NCBI GenBank assembly: GCA_934045075.1
Contig: OW203726.1
Location: forward strand, 19,094,988 to 19,158,987
Direction: 5' to 3'
Source: Yponomeuta sedellus
Taxonomy: Eukaryota > Arthropoda > Insecta > Lepidoptera > Yponomeutidae
DNA: 64,000 bases
Position 1 is the stretch's first letter. Each line of letters begins with the position of its first letter. A program made the position numbers and the translations under genes. The notes under the pieces were generated by a model that was not told the origin of the DNA, ran no database searches, and worked only from the letters and a program-made list of their open reading frames with translations. Positions 51,384 through 61,589 of the stretch are shown one piece after another.

Positions 51384-53192
51384 ATGTTCACCCGAAGCAA
51401 GGTGACTGTGCGAGACATGGAGCTGAAACTGAAAGCCACGCTGCTTGAGCTCAAAAAGACCAAAGAGTTGTGCGACACACTTCTACAAGAACGAGAGGAA
51501 AGTGAAGAGGAGATTCATAAACAGAATAAAACCAACTCAGCGCTTAAAGCAGAGCTCAGTGAATTGGACATACAATGCCAAGATCTAAGTGCCCAACGGG
51601 ATGAGCTGCAACAGCAAGTCAACTCGTTCAACCAGTGCCATGATGTCCATGGTGTAGCGCTGCAACGAATACGCTCGCTTGAACACCAGCTTGCTGAGGC
51701 GCACCAGGAGCTTCAGCAAATCAGTGAACAAGAACAACAAAAAGATAGCGCTAGAACCATGGATTTGTATAGTGAAGTGATGAGTGAAGCCGGAATACTA
51801 ACAGTCGACCTAACCACAGCCAGCGATAAGTCCTGCGCTATGGGGAATACCAGTAGTATCAAAATGAACAGCGTGAAAACCATAAAGAAGTATATTAAAA
51901 CAAATAAATACATTCAGAAGGTACAGAAATTGATAAAACGAAACAGAAAAAGTATAGAAAGTGTACCAATTCTTCGTCAAAAACTACAGTTAGAAACGGA
52001 AATGGCCGAATGCCAGAAAGAATTATTTGCTAGTAATGTGGACCATGAGCTAGCGATGGCTGAACTGCAATTACAAGTGGAAGATTTGCAGTTTCAATTA
52101 CTAGACATCACCTGCAAGTACTCGGCTATGCAAACTCAGTACAATGACTGCATTTCAACTGTGAATGGGTTGATTTCTCTTGGCAAAAGCAACCTGGAAC
52201 GTGTTGAGTCCACCTTCATCCATGAATCAGAAGACTCAGAAGACAAACCAAGCTGGTTACCCCTGCAGCCACCGAATAATGTGCTTGAAGACCCAGCCCT
52301 TCCACAGCTGAACTCAACAGGCAGTCAGAAGCCATGCTTGTCACCGCCGTGCAGCTTGCCCAACACACCAGCCCCTTTACCGCTGGATCGGGCACAACAG
52401 CATGAAGGCGAGCCAAACAGACAGCCTGCACCATCAAATGCGATAGCGGAGACCAGTGCGCCATCGACCCGGAATGCAGTACTGGACAGACAACCGACAA
52501 CCAGGCCAACGAGCAGTTCAGTTCCATTCAATGGTGCCCCTTACAAGACAATAATTTTCTCAGACAAAATAGGTGTAGGTCTAGGAACCAGGCTGCAGAT
52601 CCATTTAAAACAGCATGTAGAAAACATATGTATGCCAAATGCCTCTTACATGCAATTAATCAACGCTCTGCTCAGCAAACAGTATGATAGAAATACTACT
52701 ATTGTATTATTAATGGGGAACAGCACAGGGATTCAAGAAAGTGAATTGATAAATTACTATGAGTCCATAATAGCTTTAAATGTAAGGAAAATCATTATCT
52801 GTGCTTTTCCCTATTCAAAAACATTGTCAGAGACACAGAATGCACGGATAGGTAAACTTAACCGTCTGTTATATAACATGACATTTGGTCATAGAGATCA
52901 AGTTTTTTATTTTGATACGAATAACTTTATTCGAAATTTTATATTGACTAGGGACACAATGTATGTGCCCCTTCGTTCAAAACGACAGATTGCCAAATTG
53001 TTGGCATTCAATATTTATGACCCTATTATTGTTACGACAATAAAACAGGTACCATTAGTAAATAAAAACTGTAGAAAAAGTTCTACTAGTAAACCTCTGT
53101 ACTCAGAGGCTTTAAAAAAACCTAACATAAATAAGTTAAGCTTGACTGCTGATTTAAACTGTCAGCGCAGACCACAGAAAAGCCCCTCTTAA
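51384..53192 (+). CDS. LINE ORF1 protein with coiled coil and degenerate SGNH/esterase-like domain
   Basis: 602 codons from ATG 51384. Residues about 10-125 form a long coiled coil (LKATLLELKKTKELCDTLLQ ...). A basic segment (about 155-190) is followed by a second coiled coil (200-250), then a Pro/Ser-rich linker. From about residue 390 the blocks IIFSDKIGVGLG, TTIVLLMGNSTG, KIIICAFPYSK and RDTMYVPLRSKRQIAKLL lie in the order of SGNH-hydrolase blocks, as in CR1-type ORF1 proteins. The Ser/His catalytic positions look replaced. No CCHC zinc knuckles. Such ORF1 proteins bind nucleic acid and form trimers or oligomers in the retrotransposition particle. Confidence 0.75.
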   Translation: MFTRSKVTVRDMELKLKATLLELKKTKELCDTLLQEREESEEEIHKQNKTNSALKAELSELDIQCQDLSAQRDELQQQVNSFNQCHDVHGVALQRIRSLEHQLAEAHQELQQISEQEQQKDSARTMDLYSEVMSEAGILTVDLTTASDKSCAMGNTSSIKMNSVKTIKKYIKTNKYIQKVQKLIKRNRKSIESVPILRQKLQLETEMAECQKELFASNVDHELAMAELQLQVEDLQFQLLDITCKYSAMQTQYNDCISTVNGLISLGKSNLERVESTFIHESEDSEDKPSWLPLQPPNNVLEDPALPQLNSTGSQKPCLSPPCSLPNTPAPLPLDRAQQHEGEPNRQPAPSNAIAETSAPSTRNAVLDRQPTTRPTSSSVPFNGAPYKTIIFSDKIGVGLGTRLQIHLKQHVENICMPNASYMQLINALLSKQYDRNTTIVLLMGNSTGIQESELINYYESIIALNVRKIIICAFPYSKTLSETQNARIGKLNRLLYNMTFGHRDQVFYFDTNNFIRNFILTRDTMYVPLRSKRQIAKLLAFNIYDPIIVTTIKQVPLVNKNCRKSSTSKPLYSEALKKPNINKLSLTADLNCQRRPQKSPS

Positions 53193-56038
53193 AAAAAATC
53201 ACTTTAGCTAATCAGAACATACAGGGTGGTTTTTCTGGAAAGCTACTAGAGTTAGAATTGTTCTTAGAGCAACATGAGATTGACATACTTTGTGTTACGG
53301 AGCACTGGCTATTAGAATCTCATATGAATTTTTCTGTACATAATTATCAGTTAGCCAGTTGCTACAATAGAAAGTTAGCATTGCATGGGGGATCTTTAAT
53401 ACTAGTAAAGGATGGTTTAAAATTTAAAGAAAGGAAAGATATTTGCAGGCTTTCTGTTGAAAAAATAATTGAACTATCTTGTGTTGAATTATCGTCACAC
53501 ATTGTAGTAAGCGTATACAGGCCCCCCACCAGTGATTACAGTGTATTCGAATCTGTATTAGAGGATGTATTAAAAGTAGCCTGCAGTAATAATAAGAAGG
53601 TTATAGTCTGTGGTGATTTTAATGTAAACCTGCTTGTAGATTCCCCTTCGAGTGCTAAATTAAAACTTATTTTTAAGTCTTTTAATTTGATGAATATTTT
53701 CTTAGAGCCCACCAGGATTACCGAAACCACCGCCACCTGCCTTGACAACGTATACTGTGACTGTGAATTTTCCCATTATTCTACAGTGAATTGTCTTAAA
53801 TCAGACCACAGTGGTCAAATTGTACATTTTAAAGCAGATTTAAAAAAAATAGAGCAAGATGTACTCTGCAGGGTGATAACAAATAAAAAACTAGAATTGT
53901 TTAAACTTGACTTAAAAAAAAGATTACCTATTCAAAAAAATAAAACTCAAGATGCTAATGTTCTCTATCGAGATTTCTTCAAGGCTGTTTCAGATAGTTT
54001 TGAAAAAGTTTTTAAATTAAAACAGATATCCTGCAAACAAAATAAATTACAATTTAGTGAATGGGCCACTGCCGGCATCCGAAAAAGTAGGGACACACTT
54101 TATTCACTGTATGAGAAAAAAACATATACATACAACCCCAGTTTTATACAGTATGTAAAACTATATTCAAAATTTTTTAAGGCCGTCTGCCACAAAGCAA
54201 AATGCGAGTATATAAAATCAAAAATCCTTCAATCTTCTAATAAATCTAAAACAATTTGGGCTATTATAAATAAGGAAACTGGTAAATCCAAATTGGGAGA
54301 TCGCGAATTTGCACTTAAAATAAATAATAAATTAATAACCTCAAATGAAGACATTGCTGCGGCTTTTGAACAGTTCTTTACAAATGTTCCAATTATAACG
54401 ACAGCTCCTTTAGACTCTTCTCCAGCTCTTGCAGAAACTATTTTGAAAGACAATGTCCCCCTATGCGATCACGATTTTTCGTTTGATTATATTGAAGCTC
54501 ATACCGTGATTAAATCGTTTAAAAAGCTAAAGCTTAAAAAAACTGAAGATTTGTGGGGTATGTCAGTAACAGTAGTTAGCTCAGTAATCGACACCCTAGC
54601 ACCCTATTTAGCCAGAATCTTTAACAAATGTCTAGATGAGGGTATATTCCCAGATCTAATGAAATATAGTAGGCTCGTTCCTTTATTTAAAAGTGGTGAT
54701 AAGCAAGATCCTTCAAATTTCAGACCAGTCTCGGTTCTACCCGTTTTGAGTAAAATATTCGAGAAGATAGTTCTAGGTCAACTGCTTACACACTTCAATG
54801 ACTATCAACTTCTCCATGGTCAGCAATTCGGCTTTACGCAAGGGCGCTCTACAACGGACGCCGGCGTCATGTTAGTTAAACATATATTTAGTGCATGGGA
54901 AGATCGCAAGGATGCTATAGGCGTATTCTGTGACTTGTCAAAAGCATTTGATTGCGTTGACCATAAAACACTTCTTTTAAAATTAAAGCACTATGGTATA
55001 AACGGGAATAGCCTAAAACTTATGACATCATATTTAGAAGGAAGAATTCAAAGAGCTGATATAAATAGAACTAAATCTTCAGGGTCAGAGGTCAGGATAG
55101 GAGTACCACAGGGATCGATTTTGGGGCCGTTCCTCTTCCTCGTATATGTAAATGATTTGCCGTTCATGGTTCAAAATATGTCAGAGATAGTACTATTTGC
55201 AGATGACACGTCACTTATTTTCAAAATTAAGAGACAAGAAGATGACCTTGACAATACTAATGCTGCTCTCTCTCAGGTACTAAACTGGTTTACGTCTAAT
55301 AACTTATTGTTAAATTCAAAAAAGACAAAATGTATAAAGTTCACTCTACCAAATGTCAAAGTAGTTGACAGCAAAGTTATATTGGGAAGGGACAAACTAG
55401 ACCTTGTCGAAGAAACTGTATTTTTAGGTATCACAATTGATGCAAAGCTTCAATGGGGTCCTCATATAGAAAAACTGGCAAATAGGCTTAGCTCTGCAGC
55501 ATATGCTGTTAAAAGAATTAGGGAACTAACTGACGTCGCAACTGCCAGGCTCGTTTATTTTAGTTACTTCCATAGTATCATGTCCTACGGCATACTACTG
55601 TGGGGACGGGCAGCGGACATTGAGACCATCTTCGTCTTGCAGAAAAGAGCGATCAGATTCATCTATAAGCTAGGCAGTAGAGACTCGTTAAGAGAATTCT
55701 TTAAAGAAACAAACATCCTGACAGTTGCCAGTCAGTATATCTATGAAAATATTATGTATGTCAGGAAAAATATTAGCAACTTTAAAACTGCAGGTAGCCA
55801 ACATAATGTAAATACTAGAAATAAACATAAACTTTTGATCCCAAGATTTAGGCTGGCAAAAGTTAATACATCCTTCATGGGGCATTGTATACGCTTCTAC
55901 AATAAAATCCCTGAAGATATATTAAGTTTGACTGAAGCGCGGTTCAAAAAATGTGTAAAGTACACTTTGTGCCAAAAGAGCTACTATAATATTAAGGATT
56001 ATTTAGATGACAATGATGTCTGGAATTCAAGCATGTAA
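53192..56038 (+). CDS. LINE ORF2: endonuclease and reverse transcriptase
   Basis: Numbering from the TTG at 53258; the domain clearly starts upstream, because LANQNIQGG (endonuclease motif 1) lies at about 53204. APE endonuclease: VTEHW, VSVYRPP, VCGDFNVN and KSDHSG. Reverse transcriptase: FRPVSVLPVLSKIFEK, QFGFTQGRSTTDA, DLSKAFDCVDH (D about 559), GVPQGSILGPFLF and FADD (647-650). The C-terminus has LLWGRAADI--I--LQKRAIR and FYNKIPEDI, usual in the CR1/Jockey group. No stops or frameshifts over about 950 codons. No ATG precedes motif 1 in this frame; the frame is open from 53153, overlapping ORF1 by about 40 bases in the -1 frame. Confidence 0.9.
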   Translation, partial: KKITLANQNIQGGFSGKLLELELFLEQHEIDILCVTEHWLLESHMNFSVHNYQLASCYNRKLALHGGSLILVKDGLKFKERKDICRLSVEKIIELSCVELSSHIVVSVYRPPTSDYSVFESVLEDVLKVACSNNKKVIVCGDFNVNLLVDSPSSAKLKLIFKSFNLMNIFLEPTRITETTATCLDNVYCDCEFSHYSTVNCLKSDHSGQIVHFKADLKKIEQDVLCRVITNKKLELFKLDLKKRLPIQKNKTQDANVLYRDFFKAVSDSFEKVFKLKQISCKQNKLQFSEWATAGIRKSRDTLYSLYEKKTYTYNPSFIQYVKLYSKFFKAVCHKAKCEYIKSKILQSSNKSKTIWAIINKETGKSKLGDREFALKINNKLITSNEDIAAAFEQFFTNVPIITTAPLDSSPALAETILKDNVPLCDHDFSFDYIEAHTVIKSFKKLKLKKTEDLWGMSVTVVSSVIDTLAPYLARIFNKCLDEGIFPDLMKYSRLVPLFKSGDKQDPSNFRPVSVLPVLSKIFEKIVLGQLLTHFNDYQLLHGQQFGFTQGRSTTDAGVMLVKHIFSAWEDRKDAIGVFCDLSKAFDCVDHKTLLLKLKHYGINGNSLKLMTSYLEGRIQRADINRTKSSGSEVRIGVPQGSILGPFLFLVYVNDLPFMVQNMSEIVLFADDTSLIFKIKRQEDDLDNTNAALSQVLNWFTSNNLLLNSKKTKCIKFTLPNVKVVDSKVILGRDKLDLVEETVFLGITIDAKLQWGPHIEKLANRLSSAAYAVKRIRELTDVATARLVYFSYFHSIMSYGILLWGRAADIETIFVLQKRAIRFIYKLGSRDSLREFFKETNILTVASQYIYENIMYVRKNISNFKTAGSQHNVNTRNKHKLLIPRFRLAKVNTSFMGHCIRFYNKIPEDILSLTEARFKKCVKYTLCQKSYYNIKDYLDDNDVWNSSM

Positions 56039-56215
56039 AATTCACGAGTTTTGTAGTATCTGTGTAAATTCTGTTAATTAAGGAATTTGAAAAGACTAAG
56101 TTTGGAGTTTTTTTGTCCATTTTTTCTCCAAAATGATCCAGATTTTGAAATGGACACCTAGTTTAACTTGTAACGTTCATTAAGCCGCAGTATCTGCGCT
56201 ACTTTGAATAAAACC

Positions 56216-56264
56216 TTTTCATTTCATTTCATTTCATTTCATTTCATTTCATTTCATTTCATCA
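56216..56264 (+). repeat. LINE (CATTT)n tail
   Basis: About nine CATTT units directly after 'gaataaaaccttttc'. Confidence 0.9.
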
Positions 56265-56467
56265 TTTGGCACGTGAACAAAATCGGAACTAACGACGCCG
56301 TCTTGTGATGCGTCACTTAGTTGACAGTTCGCTGTGTAAGTGTTACCATTGCACGCCACAAAATTACCAAACGTTTTTTATATTACGAAACAAAAGAAAA
56401 CGTTCGAGTCGATCTGTCTTTATCAACTTCAATTCAGGCTTTTCCTATCAATGTCATTCTATTGATT

Positions 56468-56525
56468 AAGCCCCGAAAATATTCTAACTATGTGTTCAAG
56501 TCGCGAAAGTTTAAAATATGTTATA
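56468..56525 (+). mobile_element. Penelope-like terminal fragment
   Basis: 'gattaagccccgaaaatatt' + 'ctaactatgtgttcaagtcg' + 'cgaaagtttaaaatatg', close to 4062-4125. Confidence 0.5.
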
Positions 56526-57144
56526 ATGTCATTCTATTTATATCAAGAAACCATCATCATCAGCCAACATCAGTCCACAACAGCACAAAGGCTTCAGCCT
56601 TTCACATTCTGTTGCTTCCATATATGAGTGTAAATCCATATAAATAATACATATTAAAACTTAATCCGCTACTTGACTCATATCAAATTCGACGCGAAAA
56701 ATGAATATTTCCTGTAGTATTTAACGTAAGAAACAGTTTTTTCGGTTATTTCACTATGCTTACAAATCACTCACAGATGTTGAATGTAAAACTTTGTTTA
56801 CAGATCTTCAGGTCTTCAAACCACAGACAAAAATGGCTGACCGAGTTTTTAGCAAAGCAAAGTTTTAAAATGTATTTTTTTGTTGCTTTTAGGTCCTCAA
56901 AAAATATACTAAAATATTTTTTGGTCTAATTGAAGATATATTTACCATTTAAGACTTACTTAAAAAGAGCGTCAAATAGCGGATTGACTGGTAACCCCAA
57001 TTTCAAACCCACGCCCCCTCCCCTGGCAAAGTCATCCAAGTGCAAAATAATCGTTGTAGCACTGTACATAAGTTACTTGGTGGAAGTATCTAATAAAGAG
57101 GCTAAACAGTACGTATTTTTTTGCTTTTTGAGCGCGTACCATAC

Positions 57145-57229
57145 CTTGTTGTGAAGTCGTAGGATACGGCAGCGATTACCGACGGGGCGTGCGGTGAAAA
57201 CTGCACTCTTCTCACGGCGCACTCGCAAC
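57145..57229 (-). CDS. Pex7: Peroxin-7, penultimate exon
   Basis: Acceptor gcttcag, donor ggtatgg (minus). GT completes GGT and AG is left for the next exon. Codes CECAVRRVQFSPHAPSVIAA then VSYDFTTR, matching the Pex7 blade H-yAIRRVkFSPhhaSvLAscSYDFTvR. The usual 'GH' before this segment is replaced by GC. Confidence 0.85.
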
Positions 57230-57274
57230 CTGAAGCAAAGTGATTATTGTCTACTTGTGTAATTAACATTACAT

Positions 57275-57612
57275 ACTGGCACATACATTGCTTCTGGCCC
57301 CACACTAGGATACCCTGTGTCGTGGGTACCAGAAACTACGACAGCACAAACATGAAAACATCCAAGACCTGGGGTGTTTTTTTTTGTCCCCAGCCGGGGA
57401 TCGAACCCGGGACCACTCGCATGGTGGCATCGCAAACCGGGGGGTGCAGCAGCGCCCCCTGCAGTACAATTCCACCAAACTGCGATCCCCAACCCGCATG
57501 CCCAGCGTGGGGATTATGGGCACTAACCCCAATGATGGCACAACCTTGCGCTATCGCGCTCATTAGGGGAGGGCTATGTCCAGCAGTGGACTAATATAGC
57601 CAGAAGAAGAAG
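57275..57612 (-). mobile_element. Composite SINE (G head joined to S tail)
   Basis: On the minus strand: G-family head (ccataatccccacgctgggc, cagggggcgctgctgc), then a tRNA-like B box (ggttcgatccccggctgggg), then the S-family tail (ttctggtacccacgacacag ... cagaagcaatgtatgtg). It shows that S and G, found separately elsewhere, belong to one element. Confidence 0.7.
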
Positions 57613-57643
57613 AATTATAATGATGCACCACAGTTGAAGTTAC

Positions 57644-57761
57644 CTTTGAGCGTGAACATGGGTGAAGTGAGACGCCTCAAGTCCCACCCCCGCACCAGCC
57701 CGTCGGACCCCGCTGTGGCTATGGCGTGGGTCTCAGTCCGGCTCCAATCACACGAGAGAAC
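57644..57761 (-). CDS. Pex7: Peroxin-7, internal exon
   Basis: Acceptor gtctgcag, donor ggtaact (minus). Codes VLSCDWSRTETHAIATAGSD, GLVRGWDLRRLTSPMFTLK and one base of the next codon. Aligns with the Pex7 blade EILSCDW ... GWDLR. Phase 0 in, 1 out, agreeing with both neighbours. Confidence 0.9.
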
Positions 57762-57844
57762 CTGCAGACAGAACACACGTGGCATTGGTCTTGCTTAAAA
57801 AAGTCCATTCCACTAAAACAGGCGACCTTATTTTTTATGTTGCT

Positions 57845-58262
57845 TAGAGCGCTGGTAGTCGAACCGAGTGATTGGAACTGCAGGCGCGGTCAGGTACTGG
57901 ATGTGTGACCGGCTCGTGACTATCGCTAGTGGCATTTTTTCTGAACGCTTACGTGCTTCGCAAGCCTCGCTAAGCTGTTGGGGCCGGCTGTCAAGTAATG
58001 GCAGTCGCTAAGCCATGTCAGAGGCCTTATGGGCGGCTTGATAACTTCTGACACTCCTCCACCAACCCGGACTGTCAGAAGTTTGGCTCCTCTGTCTTGG
58101 CCTAACGACTGCCATATAACGGCGGCAACCGGCACCAACTGCTTAACGTGCCTTGCGAAGCACGGAACCGCTCGGAAAAATGCCACTAGCGTTAGTTATA
58201 GACGCACCCATCCATGCACTGAACGCGGCCTATATTGCTTAACCTTCGTGATCGTTTAATAT
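57845..58262. mobile_element. Two 5S-SINE copies in inverted orientation
   Basis: A plus-strand copy (57845-58065, with 'caggcgcggtcaggtactgg' and the middle body) meets a minus-strand copy (58058-58262) in the 'aacttctgaca' region. Both lack their 3' tails. Confidence 0.65.
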
Positions 58263-58340
58263 CACTAAGGCAGCCGGGGCTACGAGCGAAATGTGAAATA
58301 CTAATTAATAATTACTGTCCCCAGTTATTCGTTTGGTCAC

Positions 58341-58526
58341 CTCAGCGTCGTGAGCCTTGACGGCGGCGGCGGCGCGGCCGGACTCGCCGCAGCTCCACAG
58401 CTTCAGGTGTCCGTCGCCGGACACCGAGGCGAAGGTCGACGGCGAGTGCGGCGAGAAAGCCGCCGTGTACACCAGCTGAGAGTGACCCGCGAACGTCGAG
58501 AGGCAGGCCTCCGACTCGGGGTCCCA
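58341..58526 (-). CDS. Pex7: Peroxin-7, internal exon
   Basis: Acceptor cattccag, donor ggtgacc (minus), phase 0 at both ends. Codes WDPESEACLSTFAGHSQLVY, TAAFSPHSPSTFASVSGDGH, LKLWSCGESGRAAAAVKAHD, AE. Covers the WD that closes one blade and the whole next blade (GH ... SVSGD--LKLW). GC-rich codon use contrasts with the AT-rich introns. Confidence 0.9.
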
Positions 58527-58677
58527 CTGGAATGGTTTACGACGTTAGAGTTGGACCGGGCCCGCAACGGAATGGCGTTTGACTGAATTTGTACTGACTT
58601 TCTTTGACCGAATAAAATAAAAATCAAAATTGTTTATTGGACAAAACCAAAACACGCGTCCTTTATATAGCTTACAG

Positions 58678-58750
58678 TGGCATCTTCACTCATACTAGAT
58701 GGGTGAAGGGACCGCTCGGTCGACGCAGTGCCTGGCACATTGTTTTTATA
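58678..58750. repeat. Dispersed repeat shared with 10270-10350
   Basis: 'catcttcact', 'gggtgaagggaccgctcgg' and 'cgacgcagtgcctggc' in the same order. Confidence 0.5.
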
Positions 58751-58899
58751 CCAGACCAAAATATGAACAATAAATCATCAAAATCGAAAATAGTTTTAAA
58801 AGTAGTTAAAGAATTTACACTATGTTGAATTCCACATACAATTACAGCCGCCAATATATTTTCGTCAAAGTATTTATCACTTTGAATAGTTTTCCCACC

Positions 58900-59640
58900 A
58901 ATTTTACCCTGGTATCCCACTTAGCGCTAAGCAGCTGCGCCCGCGACCACTTTCGTAACCTTGTTATAAAGTGACATAGTTCACACTAATTTAACGCTGG
59001 TATCCCCACTTTCCTGCAACTGCAGCACTCGTAGCCAATCTACTCACTTAACCTCATTCGAAAAGTGAGACTAATTCTCTCACCAAGTTACCGCTGTATC
59101 CCAGCTAGCGTTCAGGAGCTCACCCGTGTACATTACAGGTCTACCCACTGACAAAACCTTGTTTGAGAAGTGACACAATTTCCTTGTTCTCTCACTAATT
59201 TAACGCTGGTATCCCCACTTTCTTTCAACAGTAGCTTCGTTCGAAAAGTGACATAAAGGACTAGTTCTCTCACCAATTTAACGCTGGTATCCCAGCTAGC
59301 GCTGAGGAGCTGCGCCCGCGGCCAGTCCACCGAGCAGACCTCTGACCTAACCTCGTTTGAAAATTTACACAATTTTCTAGTTCTCTTACTAATTTAACGC
59401 TTATATCCCCACTTTCTTTCAACAGTAGCCTCGTTCGAAAAGTGACATGACTAGTTCTCTCACCAATTTAACGCTGGTATCCCAGCTAGCGCTGAGAAGC
59501 TGCGCCCGCCGCCAGTGCACCGAGCAGACCTCTGACCTAACCCCGTTTGAAAAGTGACACAATTTCCTAGTTCTCTCACAAATTTAAAGCTGGTATCCCC
59601 ACATTCCTTCAACAGCAGCCTCGTTCAAAAAGTGACATAA
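58900..59640 (-). repeat. Array of partial Pex7 exon copies
   Basis: At least four copies (near 58912, 59085, 59270 and 59463) of the 3' part of the exon at 59848, each with the coding stretch EVCSVDWPRAQLLSASWDTS or a decayed form. Most keep the following splice donor (gtgagagaac on minus). They alternate with a second sub-unit (ccaggtatcccc-type with 'ctttcttcaacagtagcctc') at a ~190-bp period. Coding frames decay progressively away from 59270. Confidence 0.8.
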
Positions 59641-59847
59641 TGGACTATACTTAGATTTTTTATTCTGTACAATTCTGACAGCTGCCATTTCTTGACTTTT
59701 GTGGGTGGGTCAAATATTTCTATTTTTCAGTGGAGAGCTTTTTTAATAATAGTAATAATAATTTCCACATAAGATCACACAACACATTCACTCAGTAGCA
59801 TACTTCAGAATTCTACGGAATAAAAAATCAGAGCATAGTTCTCTCAC

Positions 59848-60030
59848 CAATTTAACGCTGGTATCCCAGCTAGCGCTGAGGAGCTGCGCCCGCGGCCAGT
59901 CCACCGAGCAGACCTCGCTCGTGTGCCCGCGCAGGACGCGGAGGGGGGCTGCGCACCCCATCCGGAACACGATGACCGCTCCGTCGCCCGCGCCGCACGC
60001 CGAAGCGCCGTCCGCGCCACCCGACCATGT
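59848..60030 (-). CDS. Pex7: Peroxin-7, first exon visible in the window
   Basis: Acceptor tctttcag, donor ggtgaga (minus), phase 0 at both ends, 61 codons: TWSGGADGASACGAGDGAVI, VFRMGCAAPLRVLRGHTSEV, CSVDWPRAQLLSASWDTSVK, L. Aligns with the Pex7 segment VTWSE ... sGDGslqlWD ... EVySVDW ... SGSWDqtVKLW. The usual LWD at the end of the first blade is VFR here. Upstream exons (about the first 80-90 residues) lie beyond the right edge. Confidence 0.9.
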
Positions 60031-60047
60031 CTGAAAGAAAAAGATGT

Positions 60048-60245
60048 TTATACTATTTTTAATGCTCTAACCCGTGCTAAGGAACAAATTTAAAAACCTA
60101 TTTAGAGGCTGAAAATTTCACCCATGCCAAGATTCGAACCCGCAACCTCTGGCTATCCGTGCCAGCGCTCTACCAATTGAGCCAATGGGCGACTCACGGC
60201 ATCAGTGAAATTTCGAACCTCTTTACACTATTCTCTGTATTACGT
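60048..60245 (-). mobile_element. Family T copy
   Basis: 'tactatttttaatgctctaa' + 'cccgtgctaaggaac', core with gattcgaacccgcaacct and 'ctaccaattgagccaatggg', then 'ttcgaacctctttacac'. Confidence 0.75.
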
Positions 60246-60369
60246 ACAAAAATATTATTAATTAAACATAGTATTACGTAAAAATATGTTATTAAAAAAA
60301 CCGGCAAAATGCGTGACGGACTAGCACGAAGGGTTCCGCATTAGGTATTATCTATACAACGTTTGAATA

Positions 60370-60700
60370 TTTGAAACATCTGCTTGTTGCTGTTATTAAT
60401 ATCGAGCAAAAAAACCGCAAGAAAATCACGTTTGTTGTTTGGGATATGGCCTCACATAAATATTTTATTCTGTTATTAGTATTATTTTGTTGCATTAGAA
60501 AGGCATCATCATACCGTTTTAGGACGGCTTGACGATGCTGCTTGTTGCCGTTATTAATATCGAGCAAAAAAAACCGCAAGATAATCACGTTTGTTGTATG
60601 GGAGCCTCACATAAATATTTATTTTATTCTGTTAAGAGTATTATTTTGTTACAATAGAAAGGCATCATGAAACCGTTTTAGGACGGCTTGATGATGTAGG
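60370..60700. repeat. Tandem duplication, ~160-bp unit
   Basis: 'gcttgttgctgttattaata' + 'tcgagcaaaaaaaccgcaag' ... 'accgttttaggacggcttga' occurs twice in succession with a few differences. Confidence 0.8.
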
Positions 60701-60977
60701 TTGATGACTATTAGGAATTAAAATGTACGGACAGCTGAAATTTATTTCGCAATTCCAAGTTCTAATTAGGGTCTGATTGCAGAGTAGAACCCCATTTTTT
60801 CTTGGAATTTGTCACAGACTGGTACAACAATCCACTGCACAGCGGCCTTCTCACAGAGTCGCTTCACCACGCGTGCCCACTGCGTATCGCCGATTTCCAG
60901 CTTTACCTCAAAATACGTGTAGATACAGTCTGAAATCTCAACACAGAAATCTGAAGCCCTAGAGTAAAGTCGATGAA

Positions 60978-61336
60978 GCGCTCGTGGCCTAATGGAACCG
61001 AGTGATTGGCATCAATCACTTGGGTTAAGCAACAACAGGCGCGGTCAGGTACTGGATGGGTGACCGTGACTACCGCTAGTGGCATTTTTTCCGAGCGCTT
61101 CCGTGCTTCGCAAGGCACGCTAAGCCGTTGGTGCCGGCTGTCATGTAATGGCAGTCGTTAAGCCATGTGAGAGGCCTTATGAGCGGCTTGATAACTTCTG
61201 ACAGTAAGGCCCGCCACAGTCTTACAATCCTCCACCAACCCGGACTTGGCCCCCGTGGTGAAGATGGCCTAACCTTCCTTCGATACAGGAAGATACCCGT
61301 GCCCCTAAACAGTGGGGACATATAAAGGGTTTATAG
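60978..61336 (+). mobile_element. 5S-rRNA-derived SINE, full length
   Basis: Cleanest 5S-like promoter in the window: 'gggttaagcaacaacaggcg' then 'cggtcaggtactggatgggt' 'gacc'. The body and 'acagtggggacatataaagg' tail follow. Confidence 0.85.
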
Positions 61337-61589
61337 GTCGATTTTGCAAAATTGTTGCAGCAATTATCATCATCAGTCGACCTCTGTCCAATGCTGCTTG
61401 GTAGACCTCTTCCCCTTTACGCCACCCTCCGCAGTCTCTCGCCACTCATTACTACTCGCTAAATGTGACCTAAATCATCGTGAGAATACCTCATTAACTG
61501 ACCTTTCCACACACCGCAGGACTAATCTCCAATCAGCAGTTAGAAAAATATATCCCTACGATAAATAGTATTATTTCATTACAAGTGCG

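Larger units (their letters stand above)
51384..56264 (+). mobile_element. CR1-group LINE, near-complete copy
   Basis: Two ORFs in order, a 3' UTR with AATAAA at 56207 and a (CATTT)n tail at 56216-56264. The 5' UTR probably begins between 50840 and 51384, but its edge is not resolved. It lies within the last Pex7 intron on the opposite strand. A second copy of the 3' part is at 62894-64000. Confidence 0.85.
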
